From Polyangiaceae bacterium (lineage in GTDB: Bacteria; Myxococcota_A; Polyangia; Polyangiales; Polyangiaceae): DNA of 58,170 nucleotides. Made by a program: the position numbers and the translations under genes. Under the pieces are notes generated by a model. That model was not told the origin of the DNA. It searched no databases and saw nothing but the letters and a program-made list of their open reading frames with translations. The stretch's first letter is position 1. Each line of letters opens with the position of its first letter. Below, one piece after another: positions 43,882 to 51,756 of the stretch. Location: the NCBI GenBank assembly GCA_016933275.1, contig JAFGBI010000203.1:1-58170 (forward strand). The letters run 5' to 3'.

Positions 43882-44085
43882 CTATGCCGCCCTCCTCGCA
43901 CCCTTCGGCCGCCTCCGCGCCCTTCGTGCCCGAATGAGCGCTGCTGGACGGCGCCTCCGGCGCTCCCTCGCTGGGCTCGGGCCGTGGTCCTCTGTGGACA
44001 CCTGCAGCAGGCGGCAGTCGCTCCACTTCGGCTCTGCGCGCGCCGAACGCGGATAAGGCTCGAAATCTGCTTCGGATTCCAGCAT
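43882..44085 (-). CDS. Small Arg-rich protein, paralogue of the ORF at 30389
   Basis: 67 residues from the conserved ATG 44085 (MLESEADFEPYPRSARAEP); the frame is open back to 44166 (94 residues). It shares FEPYPRSARAEP, STEDHGPS, ARERRRR, ALIRARRARRRPKGAR with the 30389 ORF. About half of the base differences between the two copies are in third codon positions, which supports this frame over the opposite-strand frames. As in the other copy, the 3' end lies a few bases from a full dispersed repeat, but next to the element's right end rather than its left. Unknown family; predicted basic, possibly nucleic-acid binding. Confidence 0.5.
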   Translation of the reverse strand: MLESEADFEPYPRSARAEPKWSDCRLLQVSTEDHGPSPARERRRRRPAALIRARRARRRPKGARRAA

Positions 44086-44292
44086 GTCGTCCGCCGTTGG
44101 CGCGCAATCCAGGACAATCCCACCCGGGCGCCTCTCGACGGGGCGGGTGCCTTGGGAACCATCCAAGGATGCTCAAAATTCCAATGGATAAGCGCATTCG
44201 TCGGTTGGGACACCCGAAGGGATCCGAACGACACCGAGCCGCACCCGCTCGTGAACCCAGGGGAGGCGCCGCGAGGCGAGCCCCACAGTCTG

Positions 44293-45231
44293 TCATATCG
44301 CGTGCGGTCGCGCCTGCATCGCAGCGAGCAGGCCCCAACGAACCCCTCGGTCCGACACAACGAGTCCTTGACAGCGAGACCACGCGATGACCTCGGCGAC
44401 CAATATGCCGCCGGTGACGATGACGTCGGCGCGGGCGGGGTCGAGTCCGGCGACGCGCGACCGTGCAGCGAGCGGTAGCGAAGCTAGCTCTGCGACGATG
44501 TCGTCGATTCCGGCGCGATCGAGCTCGGCGCCGTGCAGGAGCGCCCCGTCGTAGCACTCGATCTTCGCCGCGATGGCGGCCAGCGTGGTGACGGTCCCCG
44601 CTACACCGACGAGGGTGCGCGGCGAAGCGGGGATCGGGAGCCATGTGAGCCGGCCCCGCACGTCATCGCGAGTCCGAGCGAGCTCCACGGGCAATGGCGG
44701 GTCGTGGTGCACGTGGCGCTCGAGGAGCCGCACGGCGCCGACGTCCAGACTTAGAGTCGACCCGACTTGGGTCTGGCTGGCGTTGATGGCACCGGTGACG
44801 ATCTCCGTGCTGCCACCACCGACATCCACCACCAAGACCTCGCCAGTCACCGAGAGACCCTGCAGGGCGCCGGCGAAGGTGAGCCTTGCCTCCTCCACTC
44901 CGCTGATGACCCGGGGACGGACCCCGAGCACCTCGGCAGCTGCAGTGCAGAATTCCTCGCCGCCGCTCGCGTCCCGCAGGGCGCTGGTGCCAACGACCGC
45001 AAGCTCCTCAACCCCCGCTGCCCGTACCTCAGCTGCGAAGGAGGCGAGGCACGCCAACGTCCGAGCTTGCGCCTCGTCGGCGATGCGTCGAGTGCGGTCC
45101 ACGCCCGCACCGATCCGGGTAATCGTGGCACGTTCGATGATCGGGTGGAGAGTCCCGCCGCAGTCCTCGGCGACCGTGAGCAACACCGTGTTGGTGCCAA
45201 TGTCGATCGCGGCGAGGCGGCGAGAATTCAG
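44293..45231 (-). CDS. Ppx/GppA family phosphatase, apparent CTG start
   Basis: 312 residues if translation starts at CTG 45231, whose CTGA overlaps the stop of the upstream OmpA-like gene. That start is required to include the phosphate-1 motif AIDIGTNTVLLTVAED; an ATG, GTG or TTG start only exists after it (GTG 45186), and an in-frame stop lies a few codons upstream. The rest has the actin-like ASKHA pattern: LAVVGTSALRDASGGEEF, VISGVEEARLTFAGAL, VVDVGGGSTEIV and VGVAGTVTTLAAI. It hydrolyses polyphosphate or pppGpp. It lacks the C-terminal HD domain of long Ppx, so it is the short form. Confidence 0.85.
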   Translation of the reverse strand: MNSRRLAAIDIGTNTVLLTVAEDCGGTLHPIIERATITRIGAGVDRTRRIADEAQARTLACLASFAAEVRAAGVEELAVVGTSALRDASGGEEFCTAAAEVLGVRPRVISGVEEARLTFAGALQGLSVTGEVLVVDVGGGSTEIVTGAINASQTQVGSTLSLDVGAVRLLERHVHHDPPLPVELARTRDDVRGRLTWLPIPASPRTLVGVAGTVTTLAAIAAKIECYDGALLHGAELDRAGIDDIVAELASLPLAARSRVAGLDPARADVIVTGGILVAEVIAWSRCQGLVVSDRGVRWGLLAAMQARPHAI

Positions 45232-46058
45232 CGGGTACCCTCTTGCAGAAGGCTATCCAGGTTCAGCATCTCGCCGACGTTCGGCAGCACGACCAGCTCG
45301 ACTCGTCGATTCTGCTGGCGGTGCTCATCGGTGTCGTTGGCGACGACGGGATCCGTGTCGCCGTAGCCAGCGGCGCTCCAGTTTCGGGCGTCGAGCCCAA
45401 ACCCTTTCTCCTCCACCGGCCGTGTGAGGAACAGCACGACCGAACGGGCACGCATCGCGGACAGCCCCCAGTTGTCTAGGTACGGCCCCCCACGGAGCGG
45501 GTGGGAGTCGGTGTGTCCGGCGACCTGGAACTCGCGGTTCGACAAGTCGGCGTCCGCGCGGATCACCTCCGCGACCTGTCGGAGCACTTCCTCGCCGTCC
45601 TTCTTCAGGTCCGCGCGCCCAGAGGCGAAGAGGACGTCTCCTGGCAGCTGGATCACCATCCGATTGTCGCGGACGGACACCTTCAGCCCGAATCTCGTGA
45701 GCGACTCGAGCTTCTCCTTCAGGGCGACGAAACGCTTCCTGATCTCGTCGAGCTGGTCGACGCGAAGTTGATACTCCTCGAGTGCCTTCCGTTGCCGACC
45801 GAGATCGTTCGAGAGGTTGTCAACCGTCAACCCACGCTCCGTGAGCGCCGCGTTGAGTGACTCCACCTCCCGCAGTGCCGCCGCGAGATCGGCGTCGCAC
45901 TTCTCCTTCGCCGCTACCTGCTGCCTCAACTCATCGCGCAGACGTTCGCTCTCTCGCACCTGCTGGTCGTACTCGTCCTTGGTGTAGCCGCACGCCCCGA
46001 GCGCGAGCGCGAGCCCAAGCGCAACCCAACGACCCCCCAACAATGCACGCTGATCCAT
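45228..46058 (-). CDS. OmpA/MotB-type peptidoglycan-associated lipoprotein
   Basis: 276 residues from ATG 46058, with GGAGA 7 nt upstream; another in-frame ATG lies at 46070. Lipoprotein signal MDQRALLGGRWVALGLALALGAC (LALGAC lipobox). A coiled coil covers ~25-120 (YDQQVRESERLRDELRQQVAAKEKCDADLAAALREVESLNAAL ... QRKALEEYQLRVDQLDEI). The OmpA-like peptidoglycan-binding domain is C-terminal (VLFASGRADLKKDGEEVL, FQVAGHTDSHPLRGG, NWGLSAMRARSVVLFL, NRRVELVV), with the DAP-binding Asp/Arg residues present. It probably tethers outer membrane to cell wall. Its stop overlaps the Ppx/GppA start. Confidence 0.9.
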   Translation of the reverse strand: MDQRALLGGRWVALGLALALGACGYTKDEYDQQVRESERLRDELRQQVAAKEKCDADLAAALREVESLNAALTERGLTVDNLSNDLGRQRKALEEYQLRVDQLDEIRKRFVALKEKLESLTRFGLKVSVRDNRMVIQLPGDVLFASGRADLKKDGEEVLRQVAEVIRADADLSNREFQVAGHTDSHPLRGGPYLDNWGLSAMRARSVVLFLTRPVEEKGFGLDARNWSAAGYGDTDPVVANDTDEHRQQNRRVELVVLPNVGEMLNLDSLLQEGTR

Positions 46059-46470
46059 CCCGGTCTCCATCGCTTGCCGCGGGTTCTCCCACCCCCCCCC
46101 GTTGGCCGCGGCCCTGGACCTGCCAGCCGGGGCAAGGTGGTTGCCACCCTTCGTCGGCTCAGTTCTCTCTCGAATTCCGATCCGGCCTCTAGCCCGCTCG
46201 GAAACCAGCCGTCAAGGGCGACCCGCCGGTCGCGGGAACAAATGTAAGGTATTGGAATTCAGCCGGTTTCCAGAACCGTCCCCGTGTTCCGGGGACCCTA
46301 TACAGACGCTCCGTGCGCAGCACTTGCGCGGCATCCTGCCGACAGACGCCCACCGTTCGCTGAGACCGCCGCACAAATTTCGTTGACACATCACAATGCA
46401 TGGCAATATACGTCTTGCAACATACATCGGGAGGGGCTGACCGGCCGTTCCCTTCGCAAGAGGAATCACC
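46059..46470. other. Intergenic region holding two divergent control regions
   Basis: 412 bp between the OmpA-like start and the histone-like start. The 3' third is AT-rich and holds the promoter listed at 46383. No gene or RNA supported; a short C-homopolymer occurs near 46092. Confidence 0.5.
46383..46412 (+). promoter_or_regulatory. Promoter of the histone-H1-like gene
   Basis: TTGACA at 46383-46388, an 18-bp spacer and TATACG at 46407-46412 (alternatively ATATAC with 17 bp), inside one of the most AT-rich stretches of the window, 59 bp before the ATG. AGAGGAA at 46460-46466 is the ribosome-binding site. Confidence 0.7.
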
Positions 46471-46713
46471 ATGGCTGCAAAGAAGACTGCGAAGAAGACC
46501 GTGAAGAAGGCGAAGAAGACCGCGAAGAAGACCGCCACCAAGGCCGCCAAGAAGACGACCGTCAAGAAGGCGCCGAAGGTTGCCAAGAAGGCCGCCAAGA
46601 AGGTCGCCAAGAAGGTCGCCAAGAGGCCGGCCAAGAAGGCCGCCAAGAGGCCGGCCAAGAAGGTGGCGAAGCGCGCCCCCAAGAAGGCGGCCGCCCCTGC
46701 CGAGAACCCGTGA
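46471..46713 (+). CDS. Lysine/alanine-rich histone-H1-like protein
   Basis: 80 residues from ATG 46471, almost entirely AAKK/KKVAKK/KRPAKK repeats (e.g. KKAAKKVAKKVAKRPAKKAA) and ending APAENP. This composition is that of bacterial H1-like DNA-binding proteins (Hc1-, AlgP- or HctB-type), which coat or condense DNA through tandem KKxA motifs. A strong promoter and ribosome-binding site precede it and a perfect GC hairpin follows, so it is a monocistronic, probably highly expressed gene. Repeat number is likely to vary between strains. Confidence 0.88.
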   Translation: MAAKKTAKKTVKKAKKTAKKTATKAAKKTTVKKAPKVAKKAAKKVAKKVAKRPAKKAAKRPAKKVAKRAPKKAAAPAENP

Positions 46714-46770
46714 TCGTTTGACGACCGAGCCGACGCGCCGCACACGCGTCCGCTCGAGACGGCCGGGAAG

Positions 46771-46798
46771 GGGTGGCCCCTTTCGAGAGGGGCCACCC
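46771..46798 (+). terminator. Terminator hairpin after the histone-like gene
   Basis: GGGTGGCCCCT and AGGGGCCACCC form an 11-bp perfect GC stem with a 6-nt loop (ttcgag), 58 bp after the stop codon. Confidence 0.75.
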
Positions 46799-46925
46799 AG
46801 TGCCGAGAGGGGCAGGAAAGGTAGGGTGGTGTAGCCTCGACCCGCGCCAGGGGGTCTCTCGAGGGGAATGAGAACTGGCGTCGACCGCTGGAGGATGCGG
46901 GGAGCGGACGTCGTTGGCGCGCGCT

Positions 46926-48560
46926 TCAGGTAACGATGTAGAGCCGCAGTGCCGCGGCCGCGGCGCGCCGATCGAAGGGGACTCCCCGAAGGACCTCACG
47001 TTGGGACACCCGCTCGAAGAGGTCCTGCAGGTATTCGAAGAAGACCTGGCACTCCTCGACCGCGTGATCGAGGTGGGTTCGATCCACGAGGTCGGTGTCC
47101 GAAAGGCTCGTCATTGCAGCCAGGAAGGCGTCGAATCGCGGATAGTCCGAGCCGCGAAGGACCGGATAGCCCATGGCCGCGAAGTAGCGGAGAAACTCGC
47201 GGACGTACTGGAACTCCCCCACGGCTCCCCAGCGATCGGTCGGGGGCGAGCTCTGGGCCTTCGCGGCGAAGGCCCGGAGGATTTGGGCGAAGATCCAGAC
47301 GTCGCGACGGAGTCGGTCGCTCGTCTCTCGCTGGGCCGTCGCGTCGTCGAACACCCCGTCCGCGGGGAGCGACACACCTAGCGTTCGACCGAGGAACAGA
47401 ATGGCCCCGCGGAGCGCGGGCCGGACGTTCTTGATCACCGTCCGAAGCGCCGCGCGAACCTCGGACTCACTCGGGTCGGCGTCTGCCGCGAAAAGATCGT
47501 GCTGGAACGCCCGGCGCATCTCGAGCTGCACACTGGCTGCGACGCCCTCCAGCGCTCCACGGATCGTAAGGTAGCGGTGGCCCGACGCTCGCAGCAACGA
47601 GGACCGCCCGCGGATCTCGATGGCGGGCACGGTGACGAGCTCGCGATGGAAGCTCTCCCCGAGCAGTCTCCCCGAGTGCTGTCGGAGGTAGCCAGACAGT
47701 GCACGAGCGTCCGACCGAAGGACGCTCAGGGTCAAGTAGGCGCGTCCCAACAGCCGTCGGCGCCGCGAGCTCTCCGCCGCAATTCGCTCTAGCAGCCGAA
47801 GGTACCGCAGCATGCGGAAGAGCGACAGGAAGGCGAGGGAGATGAGACGGTGAGACTCCCGGCCCGCGACGCTCCGAATGAGCTCGAGGACATGGCTCGA
47901 TCGAATGCGGTCGAATTCGGGGCGAAACTCGAGCGCCGTCAGCGGGTTGAAGAACGTATTGCGCTCGACCTCGCGCTGGACCAGCGCAAGGGCGGAGTAG
48001 AAGGTGCGGTATGGGACGCGTTGTGATCGCGTCAGGCCATCGACCACCTCCACCACGCTCGAGAGACCGTGGCGCAGGGAGAGGAGGCTCTGCTCCGGAG
48101 TAGTCTGCTCAGCAGCGCCGCGCGCCAGCCGCGAGCGCGCGCTGTCCTGTGGGAGCACGGTCTCCAGATAGCGATGGAAGACGAACGCGCGATCCTCGCT
48201 GCCGAGGAGCGCCCGCGCGAGCCCCACCGCGTGCGCTATGCCATCTCGGAAGATCCCGACGGCTTCGCGAAAGTCCTGGGTCACGACCGGGCCTCGTCGC
48301 GGCGGGCCGGGGTGATTTCGCGGGTTGGCGAAGCACGCTGCCGCCTTCAGCAAGACCTCCAGCTCGAAGAGGATCTCGTCCTTGCCTTCGAGCTCCAGCT
48401 GCTGGAACCAGACCTCACGCGCTTGACGTTGCTCGACCCGCAGGTCACGGGTGCGACTGAGCAGCTGATGGTATGGGTCTTCGGCTGGGGTCGAGGGTCT
48501 CCGTGCGGGCTCCACCCGGGCCCGGTCTCCCCCCGAAGCTGCCCCACCGAGCTCGGCCAC
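46926..48560 (-). CDS. Uncharacterised 544-residue helical protein
   Basis: From GTG 48560 (VAELGGAASGG). No signal peptide and no membrane helix. The sequence is strongly alpha-helical with long amphipathic stretches (LLSRTRDLRVEQRQAREVWFQQLELEGKDEILFELEVLLKAAACF; LAFLSLFRMLRYLRLLERIAAESSRRRRLLGRAYLTLSVL; HLDHAVEECQVFFEYLQDLFERVS). No catalytic motif is evident. It follows the AgmX-type lipoprotein gene on the same strand after 9 bp, so the two are probably co-transcribed. Not recognised; presumably a lineage-specific cytoplasmic protein. Confidence 0.75.
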   Translation of the reverse strand: MAELGGAASGGDRARVEPARRPSTPAEDPYHQLLSRTRDLRVEQRQAREVWFQQLELEGKDEILFELEVLLKAAACFANPRNHPGPPRRGPVVTQDFREAVGIFRDGIAHAVGLARALLGSEDRAFVFHRYLETVLPQDSARSRLARGAAEQTTPEQSLLSLRHGLSSVVEVVDGLTRSQRVPYRTFYSALALVQREVERNTFFNPLTALEFRPEFDRIRSSHVLELIRSVAGRESHRLISLAFLSLFRMLRYLRLLERIAAESSRRRRLLGRAYLTLSVLRSDARALSGYLRQHSGRLLGESFHRELVTVPAIEIRGRSSLLRASGHRYLTIRGALEGVAASVQLEMRRAFQHDLFAADADPSESEVRAALRTVIKNVRPALRGAILFLGRTLGVSLPADGVFDDATAQRETSDRLRRDVWIFAQILRAFAAKAQSSPPTDRWGAVGEFQYVREFLRYFAAMGYPVLRGSDYPRFDAFLAAMTSLSDTDLVDRTHLDHAVEECQVFFEYLQDLFERVSQREVLRGVPFDRRAAAAALRLYIVT

Positions 48561-48569
48561 GGCTGGCGA

Positions 48570-49148
48570 CTAGAACCCGAACGGGTAGGTGAACGTGGTT
48601 TCCATGCCGTTCGGGTGGGGAGGATACTCGATGCTCTTTAGCACCTCGACCGTACACTGTCGCATGATGGAACTTGTGATGTCGGTCATGTCGGCGACGA
48701 CCTCAGGGTCCTGCTTCAGCGTTCCATCCGGTTTGAGCACGAATCGCACCGCGATCTTCGTGCCGATCTTCGGGTCCTCCTTCTTTGCTGCCCGATAGCA
48801 ATCGGCGACCGCTGTCCGCTTCGCCTTGACCAGCGCCCAGAGTTGGTCGCGTCGCGCGACCGCCCCCCCCTGCGGAACGGCGGTCGTTGCCTCGGCCGCG
48901 TCCTGGTCCTCCACCGTCGAGTCGGAGTGGGTCTCCCCCTCGTCGGCGAGGTACTCCTCGATGGATGCCATCGCCGCCGCCTCGTCCTCGGTGACCTCCT
49001 CGCCGTCCTTCCAGCTCCCGTCCGCCGCATCGTGCCCAGAATTCGCCTCTGGTGAGGAATTCGAGCCGCACCCACCAACACCGAGCACAGCCACGAGGAG
49101 GACCAGCAACCCACCGCGCAAGCTCTCAGCCAGCATGGCCCCTAGCAT
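48570..49148 (-). CDS. Lipoprotein with AgmX/PglI-type C-terminal domain
   Basis: 192 residues from ATG 49148; ATG 49136 is an alternative. Signal MLGAMLAESLRGGLLVLLVAVLGVGGC with lipobox GVGGC. An acidic, low-complexity stretch follows (DAADGSWKDGEEVTEDEAAAM). The C-terminal ~75 residues have the Cys-framed pattern DCYRAAKKEDPKIGTKIAVRFVLKPDGTLKQ ... IMRQCTVEVLKSIEYPPHPNGMETTFTYPFGF, which is the myxobacterial AgmX/PglI (TonB-C-like) domain found in gliding and envelope proteins. First gene of a two-gene unit with the 544-residue unknown. Confidence 0.8.
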   Translation of the reverse strand: MLGAMLAESLRGGLLVLLVAVLGVGGCGSNSSPEANSGHDAADGSWKDGEEVTEDEAAAMASIEEYLADEGETHSDSTVEDQDAAEATTAVPQGGAVARRDQLWALVKAKRTAVADCYRAAKKEDPKIGTKIAVRFVLKPDGTLKQDPEVVADMTDITSSIMRQCTVEVLKSIEYPPHPNGMETTFTYPFGF

Positions 49149-49390
49149 ACTCGAACCCGTTCGGGCCGCGGGGCGTTTCATCCGAGGTCGGGTTCTGGCC
49201 CCGTTGCCCGCTCCGATTCGCTGTCGGGCCCACCACCTGGACGTCCGCCCTCCTCGCCCAACCGCCCCGCACCAGGCCACCCTCCCCCTTGGACGCTGCC
49301 CGATTGGACCACCGATCCGGCTCCGGTCTCCTCGCCAGTGCTGGCGCTCGCGCGGGCTGTCCGTCCTACACCTCCTGCCCATTCGGCCAC

Positions 49391-49544
49391 AGCACTCCGG
49401 ACGATTGCTGCGCCAAATCAACCACCTAGGGATCCCCGTCCTCCGGGCCCAGCTCGGCGGAGGCGAGTCGGCGGCCTTGGGGCGGATCAGGGGGGGCGCT
49501 TCCAGTGGCGCCCTCGCTGTTGGCGACCGGATCGGCGCTCGTAC
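49391..49544 (+). repeat. Dispersed 160-bp element, copy 8 (degenerate)
   Basis: Recognisable stretches are AGCACTCCGGACGATTGCTG, CGCCAAATCAACCACCTAGG, CGCTTCCAGTGGCGCCCTCG and GCTGTTGGCGACCGGATCGG ending GCGCTCGTA. The long hairpin is largely destroyed. Located in the 607-bp space between two divergent lipoprotein genes (49148 and 49756), which otherwise holds no supported gene. Confidence 0.75.
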
Positions 49545-49755
49545 GGGCCACCAGCTTGGCGGTCGCCGTGGGCCTCTCCTCTCGCCAACCCCAGTCGCGA
49601 GGACGGATTCCCAACGTCCGGGAGAAGCGGGGTGATGACTCGACCGCGGGCTAACGATGGGCTATCCCCGCTGCCGGCTGCGGTTGGATCCGCGCCAAAC
49701 CCGCAACTTTGCGCGGTGTCCCCGTTTTTCCGAGCCACATTTCGCGTTCCTCGAG

Positions 49756-51189
49756 GTGACGGTGCATAACTCCTGGTCGAACATCGCGCTGGTCGTTGTG
49801 TCGGTGGCGTCTCTCCCCGGGGTCGTGGGATGCGGCAGGGCAGTCGCCAGCCAGGAGGCAGCGTGGCCCCCCATTGCGAAGAAATGGTTCGACCGCGCCC
49901 AGGCGAGCTACCACGTCGCGGACATCGAGGACGCGGAAACAGCGATCGACAACGCGCTTCGGCTGCTTCCCGCCGAGCCAGAGGTTCGCCTCCTTGCCGG
50001 GCAGGTCGCGCTTGCCCGCCTGGAGCTCGACCGGACCCTCGAGCTGGTCGAAGGCCTCAAGGGCAACGAGGCGAGCAGCGTGCGGGGTCGCGCCCTCTGG
50101 TATTCCGGGGACATCGAGCGCGCTGCGGACGAGCTCGAGGCACTGCTCGCCAATCCAGACGTCCGCGACCCCTGGGCTAGCGAGGTCGCGAAGCTTGCTC
50201 GTCTGGGTGTCGGACGCAAGCCCTTCCAGATGTCGGGCGCGCTCCTCGCCGTGTCGGAGATCCCCGCCATCGGACGCGCGTCCCTCGTGGTGCCCGTCGA
50301 GGTGAACGGTGAGCCCGCCCTCGGTATGATCGCGACTCAGGTTTCGGAGGCCGTGATCGATGGGAGCAACGGGGCCGAACCCGGGTGGATTTCGCTCAAG
50401 TTTGGGGAGGGGTTGGAGGTACGCGATGTCCCCGCCCTGGCCAAGGACCTCTCGGGGGTTACGCGTCAACTGGGTGTGCCGATCCGGGTGCTGCTCGGAA
50501 CCAACCTCCTCCGGCACCTGAACCTCACCTTCGATCTCCCCGGTCAGCAGTTCGTGGTGCGCTCCTTCGAGCCCCCGCCACCGCCGCAGGCGACAACCTT
50601 GAAGATCGACTACCTGCGGGGTGGCGGCATGCTGGTCCGGAGCCCGCTCGCCGCGGACCCCAACGCGCCGATTGCCTCGCTGCTGGTGGACACCAGCATG
50701 GTGTACCCACTCGCCCTGGACGACGGGGGTTGGGCGAAGGCCGGTGTTGCCACGAGCTCTCTCCAGCCAGTGCCGGGTGCGAATGACCTATTGAAGGGAG
50801 TGGTCCCATACGTCCAACTGGGAGCCTTCGAGATCCCCCAGGTACCCGGGGTTCGCGGCAATCTGGTCGAGCCGATGGAGGAGGCACTCGGCGTGGACTT
50901 GGATGGGATCCTCGGAGCCGGCCTTCTCGCCCCTTTCCGAGCCACGCTCACCGCGGGCGGCCGAACGCTCTGGCTCGAGGACCTCCCCCCTGGGCTATCC
51001 GGGGAGCCCGCAGCACTGCCCCCCGGTGACGGTGAGTCCCCCGCCCCGCCAGTCGAGGCAAACCCTACCCCGCTCCCTCCCGGTGCCTCGCCGTCTCCTG
51101 TCCCCACCCTGCGCCCTCCGAGCCTGGGTACCAATGCTGGTGAATCGCTGGAGGCGCCACTGACCGAGCCCACCCGGCAGTCGCCATGA
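49756..51189 (+). CDS. Lipoprotein with TPR-like region and retropepsin-like domains
   Basis: 477 residues from GTG 49756 (VTVHNSWSNIALVVV); GTG 49762 is also possible, both near GAGG. Lipobox PGVVGC. About 35-140 are TPR-like helices (WFDRAQASYHVADIEDAETAIDNALRLLPAEPEVRLLAGQVALARLEL). About 180-400 contain two stretches resembling the halves of a pepsin-like aspartyl protease: LVVPVEVNGEPALGMIATQ, then IASLLVDTSMVYPLALDDGG, where the DTG loop is DTS. Glycine at the third position is therefore lost and activity is uncertain. The C-terminal ~60 residues are Pro-rich. Its TGA overlaps the coaD ATG by four bases. Confidence 0.7.
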   Translation: MTVHNSWSNIALVVVSVASLPGVVGCGRAVASQEAAWPPIAKKWFDRAQASYHVADIEDAETAIDNALRLLPAEPEVRLLAGQVALARLELDRTLELVEGLKGNEASSVRGRALWYSGDIERAADELEALLANPDVRDPWASEVAKLARLGVGRKPFQMSGALLAVSEIPAIGRASLVVPVEVNGEPALGMIATQVSEAVIDGSNGAEPGWISLKFGEGLEVRDVPALAKDLSGVTRQLGVPIRVLLGTNLLRHLNLTFDLPGQQFVVRSFEPPPPPQATTLKIDYLRGGGMLVRSPLAADPNAPIASLLVDTSMVYPLALDDGGWAKAGVATSSLQPVPGANDLLKGVVPYVQLGAFEIPQVPGVRGNLVEPMEEALGVDLDGILGAGLLAPFRATLTAGGRTLWLEDLPPGLSGEPAALPPGDGESPAPPVEANPTPLPPGASPSPVPTLRPPSLGTNAGESLEAPLTEPTRQSP

Positions 51190-51671
51190 TCGCGCTATAC
51201 GCCGGCAGTTTCGATCCACCAACCTACGGACACCTCGATCTGGTCGAGCGCGCCTCGCGGCTGTTCCCGAAGGTGGTCGTGGCTCTGGGTCGGAATTCCG
51301 CAAAGAACCCGTTGTTCTCCATCGACGAGCGCCTCGAGCTGCTTCGAACGACCTGCAGCCGCTGGAGCAACGTGGAGGTCGCCGCGTTCGAGGGGCTCCT
51401 CATCGAGTACGTCAAGCGCATCGGGGCGCGGGTCATCGTGCGTGGACTTCGAGCTGGGACCGACTTCGAGTACGAGCTCCAGATCGCCCACGCGAACGCC
51501 GACCTGCGACCGGAGATCGACACGGTGTTCCTACCCACGCGCACCAACTACGGGTTCATTTCGGCGTCGCTCGTGCGCGAGATCGCGGCCAATGGCGGGG
51601 ACCCCTCGCGCTACGCGCCACCAGCTGTCTGCGCAGCGCTCGCGCGCAAGTACGCTGCTACCCCGACTTGA
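51186..51671 (+). CDS. coaD: Phosphopantetheine adenylyltransferase
   Basis: 161 residues from ATG 51186 (ATGA overlap with the upstream lipoprotein gene). Nucleotidylyltransferase motif ALYAGSFDPPTYGHLDLVERA with the (T/H)xGH signature, then IVRGLRAGTDFEYELQIAHAN and TNYGFISASLVREIA, the CoaD substrate and ISSSLVKE-type motif. It makes dephospho-CoA from 4'-phosphopantetheine. Length is typical. Confidence 0.95.
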   Translation: MIALYAGSFDPPTYGHLDLVERASRLFPKVVVALGRNSAKNPLFSIDERLELLRTTCSRWSNVEVAAFEGLLIEYVKRIGARVIVRGLRAGTDFEYELQIAHANADLRPEIDTVFLPTRTNYGFISASLVREIAANGGDPSRYAPPAVCAALARKYAATPT

Positions 51672-51756
51672 GACCGTCTCGCGCCCACACCACCCGCCAG
51701 GTGCGAGGCGGAGGAACGGCGATCTGCCCAGTTGCTCATCCTCGGCGGCTGCCTGG

